From contig OZ219860.1 in assembly GCA_964291545.2 (NCBI GenBank), positions 806,001 through 870,000 on the forward strand: a stretch of DNA of 64,000 nt, written 5' to 3'. The notes beneath the pieces were generated by a model that saw nothing but the letters and a program-made list of their open reading frames with translations, had not been told where the DNA came from and searched no databases. Source of the stretch: G963667675 sp964291545. GTDB taxonomy: Bacteria; Chloroflexota; Dehalococcoidia; Lucifugimonadales; UBA3495. The stretch's first letter is position 1, and each line of letters starts with the position of its first letter. Positions 7,733 through 16,211 of the stretch are shown one piece after another. Made by a program: the position numbers and the translations under genes.

Positions 7733-8785
7733 TTGGGGAAGTTTGAGCGAGAGTGTGCCGAGTTGACCAGCGACTCTTACCGGCTGTCCGGCGTAGATCT
7801 GGACTCTATGAACGGCCTGAAGGACCGTATCAAGGCCTTCGCCGCCACGAGCCACGGCCCTGAGGTTCTCGATTCCGCCGGCAGCTTTGCCGGCCTGTAC
7901 CTGTTGACCGGCTACGACCGGCCCGTCCTCGTGGCCAGCGCAGATGGCGTGGGCACCAAGCTCAAGATTGCTTCTCACCTTGACCACTTCGAGTCCGTTG
8001 GCCAGGACCTCGTTTCCCTCAACGTTAACGACATCCTGACCAGGGGCGCCGCTCCCCTCTTTTTCCTCGACTACGTCGCCTTCAGCAACCTCGACGACCA
8101 GCAGATGGACACCCTGCTCCGGGGAATTGTGTGGGGCTGCCGGGAAGTGGGTTGCGCTTTGATTGGCGGCGAGACGGCCCAGTTGCCCGGAGTCTACTCT
8201 TCCGGCGAATTCGACCTGGCCGGATTCGTAGTGGGTGCGGTGGAACTCAACCGGCTCATCGACGGCAAGAGCATCGAGCCCGGCGATGTTTTGCTCGGCC
8301 TCCCATCCTCGGGCGTGCACACCAACGGGTTCTCCCTTGTGCGGCAGGTCTTCGGCATCGACGAAAATCCATCGGTCTTATTCCGCCGGTACGACGACCT
8401 TGGTCATCAATTGGGGGAGGAGTTGCTCCTCCGCCACCGGTGCTACTACCCGTTGATCAAACCGGCTCTGGGCCTCGCCAAAGGGCTGGCCCACATTACC
8501 GGCGGAGGCCTGCCCGGCAAGGTGCCCGCCATCCTGCCCGATCACGTAACCGCATCCTTCCAGCTTGGTTCCTGGCAGATCCCTCCCATCTTCAACCTGA
8601 TTCAACGCACCGGGAGCATCCCGCAAGAAGAGATGTATAGTGTTTTCAACATGGGCCTGGGCATGGTGGCAGTCTGCAGCGAAGAGGATGTAGCCTCCTT
8701 CCAAGGTCTGCTGCCTGAGTCCGTCCCTGTGGGCCGTATCGTTGACAGGGACGGCGACGCCCAAGTGGTCTTGGCCGGTAGCTAA
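7733..8785 (+). CDS. purM: Phosphoribosylformylglycinamidine cyclo-ligase (AIR synthetase)
   Basis: 350 residues. It catalyses the ATP-dependent closure of FGAM to aminoimidazole ribonucleotide. Family features in order are SYRLSGVDLDSMNGLKDRIK near the N-terminus, SADGVGTKLKIA, DLVSLNVNDILTRGAAPLFF, GGETAQLPGVYSSGEFDLAG, GLPSSGVHTNGFSLVR, THITGGGLPGKVPAILPDHV-like and FNMGLGMV. The start is uncertain: TTG 7733 gives an extra N-terminal stretch, and TTG 7763 is also possible. It lies 46 bases after purF. Confidence 0.95.
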   Translation: MGKFERECAELTSDSYRLSGVDLDSMNGLKDRIKAFAATSHGPEVLDSAGSFAGLYLLTGYDRPVLVASADGVGTKLKIASHLDHFESVGQDLVSLNVNDILTRGAAPLFFLDYVAFSNLDDQQMDTLLRGIVWGCREVGCALIGGETAQLPGVYSSGEFDLAGFVVGAVELNRLIDGKSIEPGDVLLGLPSSGVHTNGFSLVRQVFGIDENPSVLFRRYDDLGHQLGEELLLRHRCYYPLIKPALGLAKGLAHITGGGLPGKVPAILPDHVTASFQLGSWQIPPIFNLIQRTGSIPQEEMYSVFNMGLGMVAVCSEEDVASFQGLLPESVPVGRIVDRDGDAQVVLAGS

Positions 8786-8882
8786 ATGATTGCCGTGCTC
8801 CCTTTTGCTACCCTGTCAGTTCCCATGCCGCCATGCCAACTGCTCGTTATTCCGCACCGTTAGCTAAGGAGTCGGCCTGAAA

Positions 8883-10415
8883 TTGAGAGCTTTACTGAGC
8901 GTCTACGACAAGACTGGCATAGTGGAATTCGCCGCGCGGCTCGCACAAGCCGGGTTTGAGTTGATTAGCACCGGCGGTACCCACAGCGCTTTGGCCCGCG
9001 AAGGCGGCTTGCCTGTGCGCCAGGTTTCCGACGTAACCGGCTCTCCCGAAATCCTGGAAGGACGGGTAAAGACTCTCCACCCGGTGATCCACGGCGGCTT
9101 GTTGGCCCGCCGCGACGACCCGGACCACATGTCCCAGCTGGCTGACCACCGCATCGAACCTATAGACATTGCGGTTGTCAATCTCTACCCCTTTGTGGAG
9201 ACCATCAGCAGGGCGGGCGTGACCCTCGCCGAGGCTTTGGAGAACATAGATATCGGCGGGCCGACCATTCTGCGGGCCGCCGCCAAGAACTTCCCGGCCG
9301 TTACCGTCGTCGTAGACCCGGCGGACTACGCCTGGGTCGCCGACAAGGCCATTGATGGGTCCCTGACCGCAGAGGACCGGCGGGGCTTGGCCGCTAAGGC
9401 CTTTCGCCATGTCTCCGAGTATGATACTGCCGTCGCCGCCTACCTGGCGGGAGAAACCCCTGGCACTGCCGACCTGCCGGTGAGCCTGTCCCTTTCCCTC
9501 TCCCGCACCGCCGCCCTCCGCTATGGCGAGAACCCCCACCAGAGAGGCGCTCTCTACGCTCCGGCGGGCGCGCCGGCTCATGGCCTCGCGGCCGCCCGGC
9601 AGCTGCACGGCCGCGAACTCTCCTACAACAACTTGATGGACGCCGATGCCGTCTGGCGCACCGTCAGCGACTTTGAAGCCTCCACCGTCGCCGTCGTCAA
9701 ACACGGCAATCCCTGCGGCCTCGCCTCCCGAGACGATCAGGCCGAAGCCTACCGCCTTGCCTATGAAGGCGACTCCGTCTCCGCCTTCGGCGGCATCGTC
9801 GGCTACAACCGCCCGGTAACCCTGGCCGCTGCACAGGCGATGGGTTCGGTGTTCTACGAGGTAATCATCGCCCCAGGCTACGAGCCGGACGCCTTGGAAA
9901 CCCTGCAAAAGAAACGCAACCTGAGAATTCTCGTGGTCGAACAGGGCTCCGGGCCCGCTGGATATGACTTAAGGCCCGTCAGTGGCGGCCTGCTGGTCCA
10001 AGACCCCGACGACATCGGAGAAGACCCGTCGACCTGGAAGACGGTCACCGACCGAGAGCCGACAAGAGAAGAACTCCAAGACCTGGCCTTCGCCTGGAAA
10101 GCGGCCAAGCATATCAAGTCCAACGCCATCGTCTTCGCCAAGGACCGCGCCCTGGTCGGCATGGGCGCCGGCCAGCCCAACCGGGTCGTCAGCGTCCACC
10201 TGTCCAAACGTACCGCAGGCGACAAGGCCCAGGACAGTGTTCTGGCCTCAGATGCCTTCTTCCCCTTCCCAGACAATATTGAGTTGGCGGCGGAAGCCGG
10301 CGTCAAAGCCATCGTCCAGCCCGGCGGCTCCATCAGGGACGAGGAGGTCATCGAAGCAGCCAATGCCGCCGGCTTGGCCATGGTCTTTACCGGCGTGCGC
10401 CACTTCCGGCACTAG
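8883..10415 (+). CDS. purH: Bifunctional AICAR transformylase / IMP cyclohydrolase
   Basis: 510 residues from TTG 8883, with TAAGGAG upstream. It carries out the last two steps of IMP synthesis. The N-terminal methylglyoxal-synthase-like cyclohydrolase domain (about 1-195) starts ALLSVYDKTGIVEFA and contains STGGTHSAL and the VKTLHPVIHGGLLARR loop. The C-terminal transformylase domain contains RYGENPHQ, ELSYNNLMDADA and the catalytic K273-H274 in KHGNPCG. It ends in the family-typical AGLAMVFTGVRHFRH. It follows purM by about 100 bases; with purF and purM it makes a partial purine operon. Confidence 0.96.
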   Translation: MRALLSVYDKTGIVEFAARLAQAGFELISTGGTHSALAREGGLPVRQVSDVTGSPEILEGRVKTLHPVIHGGLLARRDDPDHMSQLADHRIEPIDIAVVNLYPFVETISRAGVTLAEALENIDIGGPTILRAAAKNFPAVTVVVDPADYAWVADKAIDGSLTAEDRRGLAAKAFRHVSEYDTAVAAYLAGETPGTADLPVSLSLSLSRTAALRYGENPHQRGALYAPAGAPAHGLAAARQLHGRELSYNNLMDADAVWRTVSDFEASTVAVVKHGNPCGLASRDDQAEAYRLAYEGDSVSAFGGIVGYNRPVTLAAAQAMGSVFYEVIIAPGYEPDALETLQKKRNLRILVVEQGSGPAGYDLRPVSGGLLVQDPDDIGEDPSTWKTVTDREPTREELQDLAFAWKAAKHIKSNAIVFAKDRALVGMGAGQPNRVVSVHLSKRTAGDKAQDSVLASDAFFPFPDNIELAAEAGVKAIVQPGGSIRDEEVIEAANAAGLAMVFTGVRHFRH

Positions 10416-10498
10416 TCTCAGCCCTTAAGGCGGCAAGTTCCCGGCAAGATGAAACACCGCGATACGGCCTACGTGACCTACAGGGGATGGAGGCAGGG

Positions 10499-11239
10499 AT
10501 GACGGCCACCGTCGACATCGTGATTCCCGTTTTCAACGAGGAACAAGCCTTGCCCCGCAGCATCGTCATTCTTGCCGATTTCCTGAAGGCCAACCTCCGT
10601 AACCCTTGGCAGATTGTCATCGCCGACAACGCCTCCACCGACAAGACCCAGTCCGTCTCCGAAATGTTGTGCGAGCGTTATTCCGGCGTCACCTACATCC
10701 ACATACCCCAAAAGGGTCGCGGCCGCGCCCTGAAGGCAGCCTGGCTCGACAGCTCCGCAGACATCGTCAGTTACATGGACGTCGACTTGTCCACCGACCT
10801 GTCCCACTTCCCCCAACTGGTCCAGTCCTTGCAGCAGGGCTATCACGTCGCCATCGGAAGCCGGTTGAGCAAAGGCTCCCGCGTAACCCGCTCCCTCAAG
10901 CGTGAAGTCGTCTCACGCAATTACAACCTGCTGGTCAAGTCCATGTTCTTCACGCCCTTCAACGATGCCCAATGCGGCTTCAAGGCCTTGACTCGACAGG
11001 CGGCTCAGGCAATCGTCCCCCACGTCAAGAACGACAACTGGTTCTTCGACACAGAGCTACTGATAATTGCCGCCAAACGCGGCTATCGAATAAAGCAACT
11101 CCCGGTGAAGTGGGACGACGACCCCAACACCACCGTCAACATCGCCCGCACCGCCGCCGAGGACCTGAAGGGGCTGCTAAGGCTGCGCTTCGGCGGCATC
11201 CCACAGGTCGCGCCCCCTCCCCCCGCCAACGACGACTAA
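10499..11239 (+). CDS. Family 2 glycosyltransferase, polyprenyl-phosphate sugar transferase type
   Basis: 246 residues from ATG 10499, chosen over ATG 10487 because GGAGG lies seven bases before it. A GT-A fold: DIVIPVFNEEQALPRS at the N-terminus, ADNASTDKTQ, the metal-binding D94-V-D96 in YMDVDLSTD, then the NDAQCGFKALTRQAAQAI and WFFDTELLIIAAKRGY motifs. This set matches ALG5/DPM1-like enzymes that transfer glucose or mannose from a nucleotide sugar to dolichyl or polyprenyl phosphate. There are no transmembrane helices at the C-terminus. The lipid-linked sugar probably feeds glycan or glycoprotein assembly; the exact sugar is not readable. A strong terminator follows. Confidence 0.85.
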   Translation: MTATVDIVIPVFNEEQALPRSIVILADFLKANLRNPWQIVIADNASTDKTQSVSEMLCERYSGVTYIHIPQKGRGRALKAAWLDSSADIVSYMDVDLSTDLSHFPQLVQSLQQGYHVAIGSRLSKGSRVTRSLKREVVSRNYNLLVKSMFFTPFNDAQCGFKALTRQAAQAIVPHVKNDNWFFDTELLIIAAKRGYRIKQLPVKWDDDPNTTVNIARTAAEDLKGLLRLRFGGIPQVAPPPPANDD

Positions 11240-11284
11240 GTCTGACGCTACACCACTCCCGCCGCGGCATACACCCCAAAAAGT

Positions 11285-11312
11285 AAAGGGCTCCGACGCA
11301 TCGGAGCCCTTT
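11285..11312. terminator. Bidirectional hairpin terminator
   Basis: A perfect 12-bp stem (AAAGGGCTCCGA paired with TCGGAGCCCTTT) with a CGCA loop, A-rich on one side and T-rich on the other. It lies between the convergent glycosyltransferase and tandem-domain genes and can serve both strands. Confidence 0.85.
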
Positions 11313-11361
11313 CTCTAACCTCACCCGCGCCGGCAATACCGGCGCCTTTGTCTGCGCCCGA

Positions 11362-12195
11362 TTAAGCGGCCGCCCCCACCTTGGGCATGTGCTCCGCTTC
11401 CAGGGCCAGGCACCGTTCCTCGATCTTGACCAACTGCTCCTGTATCAGCCTTTCGTCCAGGTCGGCGGCCACCGTGGGGTACCCCGCACGCTCGAGCATC
11501 GCCCTGAGTTTGCCCGTCTTGAACTGGTCGAGAGTCCACCTCAGGGTGTCCCCGGAGGTCGTCACGTCCCAGTAAATCCGCACGTCCTGGTTGCGCGGGC
11601 CGTAATGATAGTGAGGCGCATCCTTGAAGCAGTCGAACGCCAGCAACTCCACTTCCTGGTCGGCGATGTCCCCCAGCACGTGAATCGCTACCCCTCCGTT
11701 CTTCACGGCCGGAATATGGCGGAACTCCAGGCCGAACCTGATGTTGCCCGCCTCAAACATGTCGCCGTCCTCCATCTCCCTCATCGTATGCAGCACGGTG
11801 CGGCGGTCCTCCAGGGCAATCCTCCGCGACGTCGCTTCCAGCTCGTCCAACGTAGCCTCAGGTACCGGATTCGCTTCCAGGTCGTCGGCCAGTTCCTCGT
11901 ACCCGGCTCGCCGCACCATCGCCGGCAGGTTGTTCCGGATGTTGTCCAGCGTCCAGCTCAACGGATTCCCCGCCGTGGTCTTGTCCAGGTATAACCGGAT
12001 GTTGAAATTCTCCGGCCCGTAGTGATAGTGGGGCGCTTGGTCGAAACAGTCAAAGCGCAGAATCTCCGTGTCCTTGTCATCCACCTTGGAATAGACCTGG
12101 AGGCACAGGCCTTGGTCGTCCATTATCTCGTCCCGGTACCTCAACAAGAACTCCACTGGACCCGCGTTTACGACGGTGCCGCCTTTTCTTTCCAT
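11362..12195 (-). CDS. Tandem-duplicated domain protein of unknown function
   Basis: 277 residues made of two copies of one domain (about 13-108 and 150-245). Both contain the nearly invariant block FDCF..APHYHYGP.N (48-63 and 187-202), then R.Y.D.TT.G..L.WTLD and L.AM..RAGY. The H-Y-H-Y cluster with neighbouring aspartates could be a metal or nucleotide site. There is no signal peptide or membrane segment, so it is probably cytosolic. I recall a DUF with APHYHYGP motifs (possibly DUF7700) but cannot confirm it. The start has a good GGAGGG ribosome-binding site at 12199-12204. It is monocistronic, ending at the shared terminator. Confidence 0.8.
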   Translation of the reverse strand: MERKGGTVVNAGPVEFLLRYRDEIMDDQGLCLQVYSKVDDKDTEILRFDCFDQAPHYHYGPENFNIRLYLDKTTAGNPLSWTLDNIRNNLPAMVRRAGYEELADDLEANPVPEATLDELEATSRRIALEDRRTVLHTMREMEDGDMFEAGNIRFGLEFRHIPAVKNGGVAIHVLGDIADQEVELLAFDCFKDAPHYHYGPRNQDVRIYWDVTTSGDTLRWTLDQFKTGKLRAMLERAGYPTVAADLDERLIQEQLVKIEERCLALEAEHMPKVGAAA

Positions 12196-12256
12196 GGTGC
12201 CCTCCTATTCGCTCCGGTGGAAGTTATTCTCTGGGACCTACAGCCCTGCCCTGGGA

Positions 12257-12285
12257 TTCACCCGCCACTAGTATTAGACTATAAT
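12257..12285 (+). promoter_or_regulatory. Putative promoter for the lamin-tail lipoprotein
   Basis: TTCACC at 12257-12262 and a perfect TATAAT at 12280-12285 with a 17-base spacer. The predicted leader of about 110 bases contains the hairpin described at 12346-12379. Confidence 0.45.
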
Positions 12286-12345
12286 AACAATCGCATTATT
12301 CGGGCGCAACCACCGCCGTCAGCCGCGGGCGTCCGGAACTTACGA

Positions 12346-12379
12346 ACGGCCGGGGAGTTTTCTCCTCCGGTCCGTTTTT
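12346..12379 (+). terminator. Terminator-like hairpin in the leader of the lipoprotein gene
   Basis: CGGCCGGGGAG and CTCCTCCGGTCCG form about ten pairs with one bulge around a TTTT loop, followed by a run of five T at 12374-12378. No plus-strand gene ends just upstream, so this hairpin lies between a predicted promoter and its gene. It could be an attenuator or simply insulate the gene. Confidence 0.45.
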
Positions 12380-12404
12380 GTTGCCTGAACACGGCGTCAA
12401 TTAG

Positions 12405-13601
12405 ATGCCTACTACAACTTTCTTGAATATCATGCGATGTCCGTGGAGGCTGGCATTGGTATGCCTGCTCTTGGCCACCGTCACCTTGAGCTGCGATTCA
12501 GAGCCGTCACCCTCTCCCGTTTCCCCAACCGCGACCACCGTCAACACCGTTATCCCAACTGCGGCCACCGTCACTCCCGCTTCCCCAACAGCGGCCGCCG
12601 TCCCTCTCGCTTCCCAATCTCCAGTTGCCGACGCCCCCAACCCCGCGTCTACGGCTACTATCGCTCCCAGCCGGTCACAAACTCCCACACCGTCTCCTAC
12701 CGTCGATCCTAATCCAGGTCTGGATGCCGCTGATGCAGCCATTAAGGCAATTGACGACCATATGCGGGAAATTGAGCTTGCTACCGGGACAACCATTGGG
12801 GCTATTGACGCTTATAGGCGGGAGGTTGAACTTGCCACCATCGCAGCCATTGAGGCAATCGACGCTTATAAGCGGGAAATAGAGCTTGCTACTGGGACAA
12901 CTACTGAGGCGATTGACGCTTATAGGCGAGAAATCGAGCTTGTCGCCGGCGCAGCCATTAAGGCGATTGACGCCTATATACGGGAGATAGACCTCGCCGC
13001 CAGCGCAGCCCATAAGGCCCGTCAAGAAGCGGAGCGATACGCCCAAGCCCTGGAAGCTGCTCGCATTGCTGAGCCGCCGACGCCCGTACCCACTACCGCC
13101 GCCGTTCCCACTCCCACGCCTACGCCGACCGCATCCCCGGCCTCTCCAACCCCTGAACCGACTCCCAAACCTACGGCAACACCCACACCCACACCCACAG
13201 CCACGCCTACCCCGACGCCTACCCCAACTCCCACGCCCAGACCATTGCCGCCCGCAGGCTCGGTGGCCATTGAATGCATTTTCTTCGACGGGGAAAGGGG
13301 CAAGGCGGAACCCGATGAATACGTACAAATCCACAACCTGGGGATCGCCGTCGTCGACCTAGCCGGCTGGATACTGAGAGACACTGGCGACAGAAGCCAG
13401 CAATTTACGTTCCCTTCACACAACCTTGGTCCCGGTGATGTGGTCCGTGTCTATACCAATGAAGTCCACCCAGAATGGGGCGGATTTTCTTTCGGCATTA
13501 GGAGGGCCATTTGGGCGAACACCGATCCGGACACGGCAGGGCTGTTCAATCACCTGGGCCAAGAAGTCTCGACCAAGTCCTATCCGCCAGGATGTCCGTG
13601 A
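12405..13601 (+). CDS. Lipoprotein with 18-residue helical repeats and C-terminal lamin-tail domain
   Basis: 398 residues. The signal peptide ends in a lipobox-like LATVTLSC with the cysteine near residue 30. After a Pro/Thr/Ser linker come five consecutive 18-residue repeats at 115-204 (consensus AIDAYrREIELATGttie). They are strongly amphipathic and likely form a long helix or coiled coil. A Thr-Pro-rich wall-spanning linker follows (about 218-280). The C-terminus (about 283-398) has the beta-sandwich pattern of the lamin-tail domain: EYVQIHNLG, DLAGWILRD, FTFPSHNLGPGDVVRVYT. Lamin-tail domains of exported bacterial proteins are thought to bind DNA or surface polymers. It is probably surface-anchored; no neighbour hints at a role. 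Confidence 0.8.
   Translation: MPTTTFLNIMRCPWRLALVCLLLATVTLSCDSEPSPSPVSPTATTVNTVIPTAATVTPASPTAAAVPLASQSPVADAPNPASTATIAPSRSQTPTPSPTVDPNPGLDAADAAIKAIDDHMREIELATGTTIGAIDAYRREVELATIAAIEAIDAYKREIELATGTTTEAIDAYRREIELVAGAAIKAIDAYIREIDLAASAAHKARQEAERYAQALEAARIAEPPTPVPTTAAVPTPTPTPTASPASPTPEPTPKPTATPTPTPTATPTPTPTPTPTPRPLPPAGSVAIECIFFDGERGKAEPDEYVQIHNLGIAVVDLAGWILRDTGDRSQQFTFPSHNLGPGDVVRVYTNEVHPEWGGFSFGIRRAIWANTDPDTAGLFNHLGQEVSTKSYPPGCP
12747..13016 (+). repeat. 54-bp coding tandem repeat, five copies
   Basis: Five in-frame 54-base units encode the 18-residue helical repeats of the lipoprotein. Codon choice differs between units, so the array is old or has diverged, but the reading frame and the AIDxYxREIxLA core are kept in each. 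Confidence 0.85.
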
Positions 13602-13673
13602 CAATACACTAGCGAGTTGTTTGGGCTTCTAACGCCTCGGTCTCGCTGCCGGTTTCGAGTCAGGGGCCCACCT

Positions 13674-14180
13674 CTACAACCCGCTCTCCAAATACTCCTG
13701 CGCCAGCTCCGCATTTTCAATGGCCGTGCCCTTCATCTCTTTAGCCTGGCTGGCGCTCACTTCCCGCTTTATCACCCCGGGCACCCCCGTGACAAACGAC
13801 CTGTCCGGGATCTCCGTCCTCGACAGCACCACCGAGTTCGCCGCAATCAGGCATTCCCGTCCCAGCTTCACTCGGAACAGCACCGTGCAGTTATTCCCCA
13901 GCAGCGAACCCTCCCCGATGAATTTGCAGTGCACCACCACGCAGTGCCCGATGGTCACGTTGTCTTCTATTACCAGGCCGTCGCCGTGCACCACCGACCC
14001 CTCTTGGATGTTGACATAATTGCCAATTACAATCTTTTCCTCTCCGTCGCCCCGCACTATGGCCCCCGGCCACACGCTGCTGTACTCCCCTATCTCCACG
14101 TCGCCCACCACGTAGGCAAACTCGCTCACCCAAGCCGTCGGAGCCACCTTGGGAGACTTGCCCTTGAATGCCCTGATCAT
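13674..14180 (-). CDS. Gamma-carbonic-anhydrase-like hexapeptide-repeat protein
   Basis: 168 residues forming a left-handed beta-helix: repeats such as VGDVEIGEYSSVWPGAIVRGD, IVIGNYVNIQEGSVVHG and VTIGHCVVVHCKFIGEGSLLG. The histidines in VVHG, IGHC and VVHC fall where gamma-class carbonic anhydrases and their Paa/YrdA relatives place the three metal ligands. The C-terminus is a helix (AKEMKGTAIENAELAQEYL) that packs on the prism. Related proteins hydrate CO2 or have unknown acyl/CoA-linked roles, so activity is not assured. ATG 14180 starts it. It lies downstream of smpB on the same strand with a gap of about 110 bases. Confidence 0.88.
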   Translation of the reverse strand: MIRAFKGKSPKVAPTAWVSEFAYVVGDVEIGEYSSVWPGAIVRGDGEEKIVIGNYVNIQEGSVVHGDGLVIEDNVTIGHCVVVHCKFIGEGSLLGNNCTVLFRVKLGRECLIAANSVVLSRTEIPDRSFVTGVPGVIKREVSASQAKEMKGTAIENAELAQEYLESGL

Positions 14181-14293
14181 GCAACCGCTCCTTGGTCTAT
14201 TCCGCCCGTCTCACAACCCCGCGTAGCCCAGCACAACCCGGTTATGGTCGGACCGAGTCGGCTTACTGTGGCCATGATGTGGCCGCTCATGGG

Positions 14294-14776
14294 CTAGTTT
14301 GTCGACCGCAACGCCCGCCGCGCCGCCAGGTCCAACTCCTTGTCGATAATGGCCCTGCGCTTGTCGTATTGCCGCTTGCCTCTCGCCAACGCCAACTCCA
14401 CCTTCGCAACGTGGCCCTTGATGTACAGGCGCAGCGGAACGATGGTCAGCCGTTTCTCGGCGACCATCCCAGCCAATGCCGCAATCTGCTCCCGGTGCAG
14501 CAGCAGCTTGCGCGGCCTCCTGGGGTCGTGATTCAAAGTGCTGGCCGGGTCGTAGGGGGCAATGTAGGTGTTTACCAGCCACAACTCATCGTTCTGTGGC
14601 CTGGCGTAGCCGTCGCTAAGGTCAACCTTCCCGGCCCGTATCGACTTTATCTCCGTTCCGGTCAGCACCAGCCCGGCTTCGTAACGGTCGAGGATCTCGT
14701 AGTTAAAGAAAGCCCGCCTGTTGGTTGCTACGGCTCGGCTTTTGGCTTTAGGGTCGGATGCTTTCTTCTTGGCCAA
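14294..14776 (-). CDS. smpB: SsrA-binding protein SmpB
   Basis: 160 residues from TTG 14776. SmpB binds tmRNA and brings it to stalled ribosomes for trans-translation. Family blocks are ATNRRAFFNYEILDRYEAGL, VLTGTEIKSIRAGKVDL, DGYARPQNDELWLVNTYI, DPRRPRKLLLHREQI, LTIVPLRLYIKGHVAKVELA and the basic tail GKRQYDKRRAIIDKE. The start codon lies three bases after the stop of the upstream protease gene, so the two are probably one operon. No tmRNA (ssrA) gene was recognised next to it. Confidence 0.95.
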   Translation of the reverse strand: MAKKKASDPKAKSRAVATNRRAFFNYEILDRYEAGLVLTGTEIKSIRAGKVDLSDGYARPQNDELWLVNTYIAPYDPASTLNHDPRRPRKLLLHREQIAALAGMVAEKRLTIVPLRLYIKGHVAKVELALARGKRQYDKRRAIIDKELDLAARRALRSTN

Positions 14777-14779
14777 CGA

Positions 14780-15979
14780 TTAGCCGCCTTGTGCTATTTG
14801 CTCCTTGAGGACCTCGAGTGCCTTGTCCAGTTGTAAGTCCTCCGACTCATCCTCCGAGCTCTCTACCACGATGTCCGGAGGGATACCCTCCCCTTCGATC
14901 TGCACGTCGTCGGGCGTGAACCAATGGGCGATGGTGAAATTGACCCCGGACCCGTCGCTGAGACGCCAAAGGTTGTTGACCGCGCCCTTGCCGAAAGTGG
15001 TGGCGCCTACGGACGTCGCCCGGCCGTGGTGCTTTATCGCCCCCAGGAACACCTCGCTGGCGCTGGCGCTGTACTCGTTGACCAGCACCACCATGGGAAT
15101 GTCCTGCGCCTTGCCTCCGCTCTTCACGTGCCACTCGGTACGTTCGCCGGCGGCGTCCACCTGGTACAGCACCAGCCCGTCCTCCAAAAATTGGCTGGTC
15201 ACGTCCACCGTGGTGGACAGAAACCCCCCGGGATTGTTCCTCATGTCTACGACCAGCCCCACCCCTTGAGACCGCTCGAACCGCGCCAGGGCCTCCTCCA
15301 ATTCCTGGTTAGTCGTTGCCGTGAAGCTGGATATGCGCAAATATCCAATGCGGCCCACCTGCATCACCAAGCTGACGCTATCCAACGGAATTACTCCACG
15401 GACTATCGTGAGTAGCTCCGACTCGCCGCTGTTGCTATGCCGTACCAATAGTTGCACCGGCGTTCCCTTCTCTCCCCGTATCTTCCCGATGACCTCCAGC
15501 AGGCTCATGCCCCTGGTCGATTCCCCTTCTATTTCCAGGATTACGTCACCGGGCCGGATCCCCGCTTCTTCTGCTGGGGTGTCCGGGATCGGCGCCAATA
15601 TCGTGATTTGCCCGTCTCGCACCCCAACCTCGGCTCCGATGCCCTCGAAGAATCCCTGGATGTCCTGCGACTCCAAATCATACTGCGCCGCGGTCAGGAA
15701 GCCCGCATACGGGTCGTCCAACGCCTGCAGCATCCCCCTGATGGCTCCGTCGCTGAGCTGCTGCGGGTCCAGGGTTCCACCGTCGATGTGCTCCCGCTCC
15801 AGCAGCCGCCACACCTCCACCATCCGTTGGAACTCCGCAGGCAGCGGGTCCAGCGCCTCGTCCGTCGGCGGTTCCTCGGTGCCGGTGGGCCCGCTCCCTG
15901 TGCAACTGGCGAACGCCAGTAATGCCGCCGTCAGGACCAAGACGGAAAACAGCGCCCGTTGCATCAAAACATTCGCCAT
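14780..15979 (-). CDS. C-terminal processing protease, S41 family, lipoprotein
   Basis: 399 residues from ATG 15979; an upstream in-frame ATG at 16048 would add 23 basic residues and put the signal peptide in the interior. The signal peptide ends in a lipobox AFASC with C26. A PDZ domain (about 110-190: GIGAEVGVRDGQITIL, TPAEEAGIRPGDVILEIEG) precedes the tail-specific protease core. The Ser-Lys dyad is the middle serine of SASAS in EYSASASE and the lysine of FGKGAVN, 25 residues apart as in Prc/CtpA. RNNPGG is also present. It cleaves exported proteins near their C-termini. The ribosome-binding site is weak. Confidence 0.92.
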   Translation of the reverse strand: MANVLMQRALFSVLVLTAALLAFASCTGSGPTGTEEPPTDEALDPLPAEFQRMVEVWRLLEREHIDGGTLDPQQLSDGAIRGMLQALDDPYAGFLTAAQYDLESQDIQGFFEGIGAEVGVRDGQITILAPIPDTPAEEAGIRPGDVILEIEGESTRGMSLLEVIGKIRGEKGTPVQLLVRHSNSGESELLTIVRGVIPLDSVSLVMQVGRIGYLRISSFTATTNQELEEALARFERSQGVGLVVDMRNNPGGFLSTTVDVTSQFLEDGLVLYQVDAAGERTEWHVKSGGKAQDIPMVVLVNEYSASASEVFLGAIKHHGRATSVGATTFGKGAVNNLWRLSDGSGVNFTIAHWFTPDDVQIEGEGIPPDIVVESSEDESEDLQLDKALEVLKEQIAQGG

Positions 15980-16143
15980 ATCAGTGGACTTCTTAAAAGC
16001 CGCCGCCTTCCCCAACCGGCCTCTCTTTTGCCGTCGGGATTGTAGCATACGGCCCCTTCGGGCCTCCGTTCAATGCATCCCAATGCCTGTATTCAGGTGT
16101 TTCCCGGTTTCTAAAAATCGTCCAAAACTGGTCTCCCAAAACG

Positions 16144-16173
16144 TTGCTTAACCGCGATTTTCACTGGTATAAG
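16144..16173 (+). promoter_or_regulatory. Putative minCDE promoter
   Basis: TTGCTT at 16144-16149 and TATAAG at 16168-16173 with an 18-base spacer, about 35 bases upstream of minC. A second -10-like TATAGT lies at 16190-16195 but lacks a well-spaced -35. Confidence 0.5.
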
Positions 16174-16211
16174 GAAGATGACATAACGTTATAGTCTGGT
16201 GGGGAGTGTGC

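Noticed and set aside
14181..14293. tmRNA (ssrA) next to smpB
   Set aside because: Only about 110 bases are available and no tRNA-like ends are visible.
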